NCBI RefSeq assembly: GCF_041051975.1
Contig: NZ_CP163435.1
Span: 248,001 to 312,000 of the forward strand
Source: Streptomyces sp. R21
GTDB lineage: Bacteria; Actinomycetota; Actinomycetes; Streptomycetales; Streptomycetaceae
Length of the DNA: 64,000 nucleotides
Reading direction: 5' to 3'
Both the position numbers and the translations under genes were made by a program. Positions 45,290-53,891 of this stretch are shown piece by piece. Numbering within the stretch: the first letter of the stretch is position 1; the number at the start of each line of letters is the position of its first letter. The notes below the pieces were generated by a model. The model worked only from the letters and a program-made list of their open reading frames with translations, was not told where the DNA came from and ran no database searches.

Positions 45290-46239
45290 AGGACACGCAC
45301 CGCGCCCGCGGCGTGCCGGGTGGCGTGCTGCAGCACGAGCAGTCCGGCCCGGCCGAGCCGCTCGCGCACGTGGGAGGCGGCCTGCGGCAGGCCGGTGCCG
45401 GCGCCCAGCAGGGGTTCGATGCCCTCCTCGGCGAGCATCACGTGGTGGCGGGCGCGCAGGTTGACGCCCGACTCGTCGGGTTCCAGGGACCATTCGCCGG
45501 TGTGCGCGGCCAGCAGCGGGTCGGTGCGGGTCTGCTTGTAGACGATCCGGCCGGCGCTGGGGAAGCAGATCCGTACCGACTCGGTGGTGTGCGCGGTGCC
45601 GTCGGCCCTCTGGCTGTTCATGCGCATGACCTGGACGCCGGCGGTCTGCTCGGTCACATCGAGGCTGTGCACGTGCGGGAGCTGCACCGGCCAGTCCTCG
45701 GCCCGGTAGAGGAAGTCGAAGATCAGCTCGGCGGGTGCCTTGACGTGCACGCTGTCCTCGAAGGACACGGTGAGGTCGTCCAGGCGCGTCCAGCGTTCGG
45801 CCATCCAGGCCAGGCTGTCGAGCTGGGAGCGGCTGTTGGCGTGGGTGGCCTCGGTGACGTAGGCGATGTCGGCGGGGTCCTCGCCGGCGACGGTGAAGGT
45901 GTGCTCCAGGGTGACCCGGCAGCGGTCGCCGAGCGGCTGCACGGTCCATACGCCGCTCATCGACTCCACCGGCGCGTCGGGCAGGTCCTTGGTGAACTCC
46001 ACGCGGCGCCGGCCGACGTCCAGGCGGCGGCTGGAGACCCAGGAGACGATGCGGCCGCCCGCGGTGGCCCACATCCGCAGCCGCTCCCGGGTGCCGTCGA
46101 ACTCCAGCTGCTCCACGTGGACGCAGGGCGCAAAGAACAGCGGCCACTGGGTGGTGTCGGCGATCAGTCCGTACAGCACGCCGGCCGGGGCCGACGCGAT
46201 GACCTCACTGACCGCTCGGTGCACTCGCGTTTCCGGCAT
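45286..46239 (-). CDS. Second aromatase/cyclase, didomain
   Basis: A 317-residue didomain SRPBCC cyclase similar in layout to the core aromatase, with VHRAVSEVIASAPAGVLYGLI in half one and VSFEDSVHVKAPAELIFDF in half two. It differs clearly in sequence from the first, so it is not a recent copy. It is coupled to the acyl-CoA dehydrogenase-like gene, which ties that gene to polyketide chemistry. Two didomain aromatases in one cluster imply two aromatic building operations or one inactive duplicate. Confidence 0.86.
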   Translation of the reverse strand: MPETRVHRAVSEVIASAPAGVLYGLIADTTQWPLFFAPCVHVEQLEFDGTRERLRMWATAGGRIVSWVSSRRLDVGRRRVEFTKDLPDAPVESMSGVWTVQPLGDRCRVTLEHTFTVAGEDPADIAYVTEATHANSRSQLDSLAWMAERWTRLDDLTVSFEDSVHVKAPAELIFDFLYRAEDWPVQLPHVHSLDVTEQTAGVQVMRMNSQRADGTAHTTESVRICFPSAGRIVYKQTRTDPLLAAHTGEWSLEPDESGVNLRARHHVMLAEEGIEPLLGAGTGLPQAASHVRERLGRAGLLVLQHATRHAAGAVRVL

Positions 46240-46763
46240 CGTCCACACCCTTCGCTCTTCGAGGCTTGCCGCCGTGCCGCTCCCCCGCCGCCCGATATCC
46301 GGGCGGTGCTCCCGCGCGGCTCGGGCGGGAGACAGGGGATGCTGCATCGTTTCTTCGCTCCGGCGCTGCGGTGTTCCGGTGTGTGTCCGGTCCGGCGCTG
46401 GGGCGCTCCGGCGTTTCGGCGGCCGTGCCTTCGACCCTGTCCGGAACCGCTCGCGATCCGCTCGCGGGCTGACCGGGCGCCGCTCGCATCCGGCTCGAAT
46501 CCCGCTCGCCCGCGCCCCCGGCGGCGGCGGGGCCGCGCAGGTCGCACGGCCGGCGGCGGCGGGGTGCGCCCGCACCGGGCGGGCCCCCTCCAGCGCCGCT
46601 GCAGCGCGGCCCGTCCGGTTCTTGAGCGGCGGGCCGGACGGTGGCTGCCTCGGCGGCGCCGTGAACGGCCCGGCACCGCCCCACCGCACGGCAACCGCAC
46701 GGCAACCGCACGGCGCACCGAAGAACGCACCGAAGGACGCGACGAGGAACGAGGAGGGCGGCG
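46240..46763. promoter_or_regulatory. Divergent intergenic region, aromatase 2 / small gene
   Basis: This 524-base stretch must hold the promoter of the aromatase-dehydrogenase operon. At 46683-46715 an 11-base unit (ACCGCACGGCA) occurs three times in tandem. No larger gene is credible here. Confidence 0.45.
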
Positions 46764-47012
46764 ATGGGGGTCTTCCTGCGCCCGCTGCGGCGCCTGGCGC
46801 GCAGCCTGTGGGACGGTCTGGTCATCTACGGGCTGCTGTGCGTGTGCGGCGAGACGGCCCCCTACACCGCTGCCGGGCGCCGCAGCCCGCAGCCGCAGCC
46901 GCCGCCCGGCCATCCCGAACGGCTGCGCACGGACGTGGCGCTGAGCGATCTCGAACGGCGCCTGGAGCGCGAGCTGCTCTCCCCGCCGGCCGACCGGCGG
47001 CGGGCGGCCTGA
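46764..47012 (+). CDS. Small hypothetical protein (DUF6059-like)
   Basis: An 82-residue protein. GAGGAGGG stands about 6 bases before the ATG. A hydrophobic N-terminal segment (LWDGLVIYGLLCVCGE) could lie in or near the membrane, followed by PPPGHPERL and an acidic/basic C-terminal helix (LSDLERRLERELL). The pattern resembles small actinobacterial DUF6059 proteins often seen near antibiotic genes. Function is unknown. Confidence 0.6.
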   Translation: MGVFLRPLRRLARSLWDGLVIYGLLCVCGETAPYTAAGRRSPQPQPPPGHPERLRTDVALSDLERRLERELLSPPADRRRAA

Positions 47013-47359
47013 GACACCCGCCCCCGCTCGCACGGCAGGACCCGCCGCCGCCGTCCCGGCCCGCCCGGGCGCCGGCATCCCGGCCCGCCCGGGCGCCGGC
47101 GTCTTCGTCTGCCCGGGCAGGGGGCCGGTGCCGACCGTCCTCGCCCGCCGGGCCGCCGCGGCCCCTGCCGCCGTACGCCGCGCGGCCGCCCGCTCCGGGG
47201 CGGGGCGCCCCGGAGCCGCACACCCCGTGGCAGGGCCAGCGGCAGGGCGCCTCGTAGCAGCACGCCTCGTGGCGGGGCGCCTCGTGGCGGGGTGTGCTGC
47301 TGTGTCGGGTGCCGGCTGTGGCGGGCTGCGGTGCGGCCGGGGGCGCGGGGTGCGGGCGG
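47013..47359. repeat. Repeat-rich intergenic region, small gene / KS-beta 2
   Basis: Between convergent genes lie two adjacent near-identical 24-base units (47054-47077 and 47078-47101, rich in CGGCCCGCCCGGGC) and a duplicated GCGCCTCGTGGCGGG unit at about 47265-47294. No gene is evident. Confidence 0.6.
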
Positions 47360-48628
47360 TCACGGGGCCGGGGTGGGCGGCGCGCGCAGCACGGTGGCCG
47401 CGTTGAAGCCGCCCCGGCCGCGGGCCAGGACCAGCGCGGTGCGCAGGGCGGGCATGGCGCGCGGGTGGGCGACCACGAGGTCCAGGGGGCAGTCCGGGGC
47501 TGTCTGCCGGGTGCCGGTGGTGGGCGGCACCACCTTGTCGCGCAGCGCGAGCAGGGCGGCGGCCACGTCCAGGGACGCGCCGCCCGCGCCGAGGCGTCCG
47601 GTCATCGTCTTGGGCACGGTCACCGGTACTCCGTGCGGGCCGAACAGGGCGCACAGTGCGGTGCTCTCGGCCCGGTCCGCGGCGCGTTCGCCGGCGCCGT
47701 CGGCGAAGACCACGTCGACCTCGGCGGGGCTGATGCCGGCGTCCGCCAGGGCGAGTTCGGCGGCTTCCCGCAGCCGCGGCTGGTCGTGGCCGTCGAAGGT
47801 CGCCGCGCAGCCCGCCACGGTGCCGTAGCCGACGGCGCCGCGGCGGGCGGCGGCCGCGGCGTCCTCCAGCACGAGCAGGGCGCCGCCCTCCCCCACCACG
47901 TGGCCGCCGGCCGCGGTGTCGAAGGGCAGGTAGGCGCGGGCGGGATCGGCGCAGGTGCTCAGCCGTCCGTCGGCCAGGTGGGCGGCCCAGCCCCACGGGC
48001 ACAGCGTCGAGTCGACGCCGCCGGTGACCATGAGGCCGGCTCCGTGGCGGATGCGGCGCCGCGCGCGGGCGAGGGCGTCGAGGCCGCCCGCCTGTTCGCT
48101 GATGATGGCGGATCCGGGGCCGTGCAGCTGGTGGCGGATGGCGATCTGGGCGGGGCCGGCCGTGTGGAACCAGGCGGAGGACTGGTAGACGCTGACATGG
48201 GCCGCGCCCTTGGCCCACAGGGCGGCCAGGCCGCGCTGGCCGAATTCGGCGCCGCCCGCGGAGCTGGCGGTGATCACTCCGGCGCCGTCGCCGGGCGGCC
48301 GGCCGGGGGTGATGCCGGCGTCGGTGAGGGCCTCCTGGGCGGCGGCGAGGGCGATGCGGGTGACCCGGTCGGTCTGCGGCAGCAGCCGGCTGGGGATGTG
48401 CTCCTCGTCGATGAAGCCGGCCAGTTCGCCGGCCAGCCGTACCGGGTAGGAGGAGGCGTCGAAGCGGGTGAGGGGGCCGATGCCGGTGCGGCCCTGCAGG
48501 GTGGCCGCCCACCAGGCGGCGGTGCCCAGGCCGTTGGGGGCGGCCACCCCGATGCCGGTGATCACTGCCTGGCCTTCGGCGGTGTGGGGGTGCGGGCCGG
48601 CGGGCTGGGGGCGGGCGGCGGTGGTCAT
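47360..48628 (-). CDS. Second ketosynthase chain-length factor (KS-beta 2)
   Basis: A 422-residue chain-length factor. Unlike the core KS-beta, it keeps the usual glutamine (SEQAGGLDAL). It has VTGGVDSTLCPWGW and [12 protein letters not shown]. The ATG at 48628 has its own GGAGGAATCCC site. It should pair with KS-alpha 2, but the two genes are separated by about 1.4 kb carrying a TnpB element, so the usual overlapping coupling is lost. About 60 percent of the visible core motifs match the first KS-beta (rough estimate by eye). Confidence 0.9.
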   Translation of the reverse strand: MTTAARPQPAGPHPHTAEGQAVITGIGVAAPNGLGTAAWWAATLQGRTGIGPLTRFDASSYPVRLAGELAGFIDEEHIPSRLLPQTDRVTRIALAAAQEALTDAGITPGRPPGDGAGVITASSAGGAEFGQRGLAALWAKGAAHVSVYQSSAWFHTAGPAQIAIRHQLHGPGSAIISEQAGGLDALARARRRIRHGAGLMVTGGVDSTLCPWGWAAHLADGRLSTCADPARAYLPFDTAAGGHVVGEGGALLVLEDAAAAARRGAVGYGTVAGCAATFDGHDQPRLREAAELALADAGISPAEVDVVFADGAGERAADRAESTALCALFGPHGVPVTVPKTMTGRLGAGGASLDVAAALLALRDKVVPPTTGTRQTAPDCPLDLVVAHPRAMPALRTALVLARGRGGFNAATVLRAPPTPAP

Positions 48629-48783
48629 CGGGATTCCTCCGTAAATACCCCGGACGTCGGGCCGGAAAGGAAACGGACTTCTGCAGAGCAGGGCAGGGAA
48701 AGCCGGTGCGCTGGCAGGGCAGATGGGCGTCCACCCGCACGAACCCGCAGCACGGCACAGGCTGGTGTCGTAGTTTGCGAGCC

Positions 48784-49980
48784 ATGACCACTGGCGTGAA
48801 GCGGGCCTTCACGTACCGCTTTTATCCGACCGGTGTGCAGGCGGCCGAGCTGTCGCGCACGTTCGGATGCGTGCGCAAGGTCTACAGCCTGGCGCTCGCG
48901 GCCCGCACCGAGGCGTGGTCGCGGCAGGAGCGGGTCAGCTATCAGCAGACGGCGGCCATGCTGAGCGTGTGGAAGAAGACGGAGGAGCTGGCCTACCTCA
49001 GCGAGGTGTCGTCGGTGCCGCTCCAGCAGGCGTTGCGGCACCTGCAGGCGGCATTCACCAACTTCTTCGGCAAGCGGGCAAAGTACCCGCGCTTCAAGCC
49101 GCGCAAGAAGTCCCGTAAGAGCGCGGAGTACACCACCAGCGCGTTCCGCCTCCGAAACGGGATGCTGGCCCTCGCCGAGATGGCGGAGCCGCTGGACATC
49201 GTGTGGTCCCGGCCCCTGCCCGAGGGTGCGAAGCCGTCGACAGTGACCGTGTCCCAGGATCAGGCCGGGCGCTGGTTCGTGTCCCTCCTGGTCGAGGACC
49301 CCACCCTCCAACCGCTGCCTGTCACGGATACAGCTGTCGGCATCGACGTGGGACTGGATCACCTGCTCACCCTGTCCACCGGCGAGCAGATCGCCAACCC
49401 GCGGCACGAGCGCCGCGACCGGGCCCGTCTGGCGAAGGCGCAGCGGGCGCTGTCTCGCAAGGCCAAGCGCGACGGCGCGAACCGGGCCGAGGCCCGCCGC
49501 AAGGTTGCCAGGATCCACGCCCGGATCGCCGACCGCAGGCGTGAGCACCTGCACCGGCTGACCACCCGACTCGTGCGTGAGAACCAAACGCTCGTGATCG
49601 AGGACTTGTCCGTGCGCAGCCTGGTCAGGAACCGGAGCCTGGCCCGCGCCATCGGCGACGCGGCGTGGGGGCAGTTGCGGAGCATGCTGGAGTACAAGGC
49701 CGCCTGGTAGGGACGGGAGGTAATCGCGGTCGACCGCTTCTTCCCCTCGTCCAAGTTGTGCTCGGCCTGCGGCACCCTCGCGGAGAAGCTGCCGCTGCAC
49801 GTCCACGCCTGGACGTGCGGCTGCGGCACGGTCCACGACCGTGACGTGAACGCCGCGAAGAATCTTCTGGCCGCCGGGCTGGCGGTGTCCGTCTGTGGAG
49901 CGGGTGTAAGACCTCAACGGGAGTCCTCCCGGACGGGGCAGTCGGCGACGAAGCAGAAATCCCCGCGGCGCGAGCCGTAG
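48784..49980 (+). pseudogene. tnpB: IS200/IS605-type TnpB, interrupted by an amber codon
   Basis: A TnpB gene from ATG 48784 with an in-frame TAG at 49708-49710, codon 309. The surrounding text reads LEYKAAW-stop-GREVIAVD, where other TnpB proteins have tyrosine, so TAC/TAT to TAG is the simple explanation. Upstream lie the HTH-like start (AFTYRFYPTGVQ) and RuvC motifs GIDVGLDH and VIEDLSV. The zinc finger (LCSACG and WTCGCG, the second pair with only one residue between cysteines) and RuvC III (HDRDVNAAKN) lie past the stop. The truncated product lacks one catalytic aspartate. There is no tnpA. It sits between KS-alpha 2 and KS-beta 2 on the opposite strand. Confidence 0.85.
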
Positions 49981-50015
49981 GAGACTCCCCTCCGTCGGGA
50001 GGGAGAGGAAGTCAA
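49911..50015 (+). ncRNA. Putative omegaRNA scaffold and right end of TnpB element
   Basis: The 3' part of the TnpB gene and the next 35 bases hold two hairpins, CGGGAG/CTCCCG (49918-49931) and CTCCC...GGGAG around 49986-50004, and end in GGAAGTCAA. Streptomyces IS605-type elements typically end this way, with a structured RNA overlapping the gene's 3' end. The guide would start just past GTCAA, inside KS-alpha 2. Inferred from structure. Confidence 0.5.
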
Positions 50016-51283
50016 GCCGCCTCCCGCAGCCGCGGCCGGGTGAGCACGGTGGCGCTGTGCAGGCCGCCGAAGCCGCTGGCGACGCTGAGCACGGTGCTGG
50101 TGCGCTGTTCGCGCGCGAACAGCGGGGTGTAGTCGAGGTCGCAGGTCGGGTCGGGTTCGTGGAGGTTGGCGGTGGGCGGGACGGTGTCGTGCTGGATGGC
50201 CAGGGCGCTGGCGGCCACGTCCAGGGCGCCGGCCGCGCCGAGGGCGTGCCCGATCATCGACTTGATGGAGCTGACCGGGATGCGGCGGGCGTGCTCGCCC
50301 AGGCCGGTCTTGAAGGCGTGGGTCTCGTGCCGGTCGTTGTGCCGGGTGCCGGCGCCGTGCGCGTTGATGTAGTCGACGTCGACCGGGTTGAGGCGGGCCT
50401 CGTCGAGTGCGGCGCGGATGGTGTCGGCCATCTCCTGGCCGCCCGGGCGCAGGCCGGTCATGTGGTGGGCGCTGCTGTGCGCGGCGTATCCGGACAGTTC
50501 GGCATACGCGCGGGCGCCGCGCCGGCGGGCGTGCTGGAGTTCCTCCAGGATCACCACGGCGGCGCCCTCGCCGAGCACGAAGCCGTCGCGGGTGCGGTCG
50601 AAGGGCCGGCTGGCGGTGGCGGGGTCGTCGTTGCGGGGGCTGGTGAGGCGGATGCGGTCGAAGCAGGCCATGGAGATCGGGGAGATGGGGGCCTCGGCGC
50701 CGCCGGCGACGATCACGTCGGCGCTGCCCTCGCGGATCAGGTCGGCGCCGTGTCCGATCGCGTCCAGGCCGGAGGTGCAGCCGCTGGAGATGAGGCCGAC
50801 CGGTCCCTGGGCGCCGCAGTCGCGGGCCACGACGGCCGCCAGTGAGCTGGGCACGAAGTAGTCGTAGAGGTAGTCGCCGGCCCGGGTGTGGTCCACGGTC
50901 CAGGTGCTGCCGCAGTCGCTGAGGATGGCGTACTGGGTGGCCAGGCCGGTGGTGCAGCCGATCGCGCTGCCCAGGCTCACCCCGCAGCGCAGCGGGTCGA
51001 TCCGCGCGTCGGAGCCGATGCCGCTGTCGGCGATCGCCTCCCGGGCGCTGACCAGGGCGAACTGGGCGGTCCGGTCGAGGCGTTCGGCGTCGGCGGGGCT
51101 GAAGCCGTGGGTGCGGGCGTCGAAGTCGACCTCGGCGGCGACCCGGGAGCGGAAGGCGGTGGCGTCGAAGAGGGTGATGCCGCGGGTCGCGGTGCGGCCG
51201 CAGGTCAGCAGCGACCAGAAGCGGGGGGTGCCCACCGCGCCGGGGGCGATGACCCCGATTCCTGTGATCACGACCCGTTTCAT
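50012..51283 (-). CDS. Second ketosynthase alpha (KS-alpha 2)
   Basis: A 423-residue ketosynthase with C169 in LISSGCTSGLDA and the histidine motifs YINAHGAGT and MIGHALGAAG. The sequence is clearly of the aromatic type and related to the core KS-alpha, but differs in many places. The start overlaps the thioesterase stop (ATGA). The TGA stop lies in the last bases of the TnpB element, so the original C-terminus may have been altered by a few residues. The catalytic residues are intact, so the protein should still work if KS-beta 2 is made. Confidence 0.92.
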   Translation of the reverse strand: MKRVVITGIGVIAPGAVGTPRFWSLLTCGRTATRGITLFDATAFRSRVAAEVDFDARTHGFSPADAERLDRTAQFALVSAREAIADSGIGSDARIDPLRCGVSLGSAIGCTTGLATQYAILSDCGSTWTVDHTRAGDYLYDYFVPSSLAAVVARDCGAQGPVGLISSGCTSGLDAIGHGADLIREGSADVIVAGGAEAPISPISMACFDRIRLTSPRNDDPATASRPFDRTRDGFVLGEGAAVVILEELQHARRRGARAYAELSGYAAHSSAHHMTGLRPGGQEMADTIRAALDEARLNPVDVDYINAHGAGTRHNDRHETHAFKTGLGEHARRIPVSSIKSMIGHALGAAGALDVAASALAIQHDTVPPTANLHEPDPTCDLDYTPLFAREQRTSTVLSVASGFGGLHSATVLTRPRLREAA

Positions 51284-52071
51284 CGGCTGCCTCCCCGGCT
51301 TCCCGCAGCGGCGCGGTCGCTGCAGGCCCGTCCCAGCAGGCGGGGCAGGTCCGGGGAGTCGGCGAAGAAGTGGTCGCCGGCCACGGTGTGCAGGTCGATC
51401 GGTCCCCGCGCCCAGCGCTGCCAGTGCTCCAGTGCGGCGGGCGCGGCCAGCGGGTCGTCGCGGCCGGCGACGACGACGAGGGGGCAGTCCACGCTGCCGC
51501 CGGTGGCCGTATCCAGGGCCGCCGCGCGCAGTGAGCGGGCCAGCCGCAGGTCGTCGCGCAGCACCGGCAGCACACTGCGCCGCCACAGCCCGCCGGGCGA
51601 GGCGGACGCGCCCTGCGGCAGCGAGCCCAGGTTCCCCAGCAGCGGCAGCAGTTCCTCGTCGGGCAGGTCCGCCGCGCCCACCAGGGCGGTCGAGGCGTGC
51701 GGCGGCGGGCAGGCGCCCACCGCCAACAGCACCGGCGGCGGCGCGCCGGCATCCGCCAGCGCCCGGGTGAGGGTGTAGGCGACCAGCGCGCCCAGGCTGT
51801 GCCCGTACAGCGCGTACGGGCCCTCGCGTGCCGCTTCGAGCAGGGTCGGCAGCAGGTCGGCCAGCAGGCCCGCGCGGTCGGTGACGCGCTGTTCGCGGCG
51901 GCGGCTGTCGCGGCCGGGCAGCGGGAGGGCGGCCACCTCGACGCCGGGGCCGACCGAGGCGGCCCAGCAGCGGTAGCTGCCCACTCCGGCGCCCGCGTGG
52001 CCCAGGCAGTGCAGCCGCACCCGGCCGTGCCGGGTGCGCTGTGCCTCGTCCTCCTCCATCCGAGAACCCAT
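51280..52071 (-). CDS. Type II thioesterase
   Basis: A 263-residue alpha/beta hydrolase of the type II (editing) thioesterase group. The nucleophile motif is YGHSLGALVAY, the acid is in VVVAGRDDPLA and the histidine in VAGDHFFADSP. The N-terminal LHCLGHAGAGVGSYR is typical. It removes stalled acyl groups from carrier proteins of PKS or NRPS systems. The ATG at 52071 follows AGGAGGGCGAGGG. It is translationally coupled to KS-alpha 2. Confidence 0.9.
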   Translation of the reverse strand: MGSRMEEDEAQRTRHGRVRLHCLGHAGAGVGSYRCWAASVGPGVEVAALPLPGRDSRRREQRVTDRAGLLADLLPTLLEAAREGPYALYGHSLGALVAYTLTRALADAGAPPPVLLAVGACPPPHASTALVGAADLPDEELLPLLGNLGSLPQGASASPGGLWRRSVLPVLRDDLRLARSLRAAALDTATGGSVDCPLVVVAGRDDPLAAPAALEHWQRWARGPIDLHTVAGDHFFADSPDLPRLLGRACSDRAAAGSRGGSR

Positions 52072-52363
52072 CCCTCGCCCTCCTGCTGGAAGCTGTCTGC
52101 GGCGCGGCCGCGGCGGGCGGGCCGCCCGGCCCGGTCCTCACGTCCGCGTCCAGAGCTTGGCCGGTGCGACTCGGGCCGCGCTCGACCGGCACCGGCGCCC
52201 GAGGATCCCCCGCTCCCTCGGCGATTGCGGCGCCCGCCGCCCTGTCCGCGGTGGTGCCTGCCGGCCTGTCTGTCGTGGTGGCCGTGCCCTGCCTGTCGTG
52301 GTGGCTGGTGTGCTGTCTGATGTGGTGGCTGGTGTGGTGTCCGGTGGGGTGGCTGGGGGGTGT
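52072..52363. other. GT-rich intergenic stretch
   Basis: The gap between the SARP gene and the thioesterase gene contains a low-complexity, G- and T-rich run of TGGTGGCTGGTGT-like units (about 52255-52365). No gene is visible. It lies in the leader of the thioesterase-KS-alpha 2 operon. Confidence 0.4.
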
Positions 52364-53185
52364 TCAGGCTGCGTACAGGTCGAAGGTCGAGGTGCGCCGC
52401 GGGCCCGCGGCGACGTCCAGGCGCGGGTCGACGGCGAGCATCGCCTGGTGCAGCCGCTGCAGCTGCGGTGAGGGCTCGACCCCGAGTTCGTCGATCAGGC
52501 GGTGGCGCAGCCGGCGGTAGACGTCGAGGGCGACGGCCTGCCGGCCGGAGCGGTACAGCGCCACCATCGCCTGGGAGTGCAGGCCCTCGTGCTGGGGGTG
52601 GCGGGCGATCAGGTCGGTGAGTTCGGCGATGAGTTCGACGTGCCGGCCCAGCCGCAGGTCGGCGTCGACCCGCCGTTCCCGGGCCACCAGGCGGCTCTGT
52701 TCCAGGCGGGTGACCTCGATCTCCAGGATCGGCCCGACGCGCACGTCGACCAGTGCGGGCCCGTCCCACAGGGCGAGCGCCTGGTGCAGTAAGGACGCCG
52801 AGAGGTGGTCCTCGCCGTCCTCGAAGGCCTGGCGTCCCTCGGCCAGCAGCCGCTCGTACTGGTAGACGTCGACCGCCTCGGCGGGCACCTGCAGCGTGTA
52901 GCCGCCGTACCGGGTGGCCAGCACGTCCTTGGCGGTGCCCGGGGCGTCGGGGCCCATGGCGGTGCCCAGCATGCGGCGCAGCTGGAGGATGTAGGTCTGC
53001 AGGGTGGTCAGGGCGCTCTGCGGCAGGGCGGTCCCCCAGATCTCCTCCATCAGGGTGGGCACCGGCACGACCCGGCCCGGGTAGAGCGCCAGCAGGGCGA
53101 GGATCTGGCGCGGCTTCCCGGCGGTCGGGACGATCGACATTCCATTTACTTCGGCATTCAGTGCACCCAGGACTTTTATCTCCAT
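52364..53185 (-). CDS. SARP-family activator 1 (with TTA codon)
   Basis: A 273-residue Streptomyces antibiotic regulatory protein. The OmpR-like DNA-binding domain begins MEIKVLGALNAEVNG and has KPRQILALLALYPGRVV and LQTYILQLRRML; the bacterial transcriptional activation domain follows (RLEQSRLVARERRVDADLRLG). The codon at 52790-52792 is TTA, leucine in SASLLHQ, so translation should need the bldA tRNA. GGAGG lies 4 bases before the ATG. It is a likely pathway activator tied to development. Confidence 0.93.
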   Translation of the reverse strand: MEIKVLGALNAEVNGMSIVPTAGKPRQILALLALYPGRVVPVPTLMEEIWGTALPQSALTTLQTYILQLRRMLGTAMGPDAPGTAKDVLATRYGGYTLQVPAEAVDVYQYERLLAEGRQAFEDGEDHLSASLLHQALALWDGPALVDVRVGPILEIEVTRLEQSRLVARERRVDADLRLGRHVELIAELTDLIARHPQHEGLHSQAMVALYRSGRQAVALDVYRRLRHRLIDELGVEPSPQLQRLHQAMLAVDPRLDVAAGPRRTSTFDLYAA

Positions 53186-53891
53186 GATTCCTCCGAGCCG
53201 TGGCGGCTGTCGATTCCGGGTCGCGTATTCAGCCATCAAATACTGTCGTCTGGCGCCATTCTTTGTCACCGCCGCAGGACGCCCGAGAGGGAAATTCGAA
53301 CTTCTCGCGACCGGTACGCCAGACATGCTTGAGCCCGTCTTGAGCAGTGCGGCGGGCCGGGCGCTGACACGGCGCTGACACGGCACTGAGAAAGGGGCCG
53401 CGGCCTGGAAGTGCCGGGCTGAAACCCCCCTCCCCGGGGCGCGTTGGCGCTGTGGGTTTTCCAGCCAGGAAAAGGCGGCCGCCTTTTCCGCCCCCGCGCC
53501 GGGGGGCCGGGCCGTGCGGCGGGCGGGCGCGGGGGCGTCCGGCGACGCCAGCGCCCCGGCCGGGGCGGGGGCCGCACCGCGGGGGGCCCGGTACGGGGGC
53601 GCGGCTTCTTGCCACCCCGGGCCCGGCCGGCGGCGCCGCCGCGCCCGGTGAGGTGCCGGGCGGCGGGCGGCGGCCGGGGCGCGGCGGGGACAGCGGGCGG
53701 CGGCGCCGGCCGGGCGTCCTCGAGGACGCTTCCACACGCCCCTGCGATCCGCTCGGGAATCCGGCCCCGTCGCCGGGCGGCCGCTAGTGTCCGCCCCGGA
53801 GGAACGGTCCGGTATTCGCGGTTCATCACGGGCGCGGTCCCGGGCCGGGATCCTCGGTGCAGGTGCGCCGATTTTCCGAGGCGGGGGCGAA
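53186..53891. promoter_or_regulatory. Divergent intergenic region, SARP 1 / SARP 2
   Basis: This 706-base region should hold promoters for both SARP genes. The part next to SARP 1 (53190-53340) is less GC-rich than the rest and has a TTCGAA-type element. The middle (53500-53720) is extremely GC-rich. No gene with a convincing start is visible. Confidence 0.5.
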
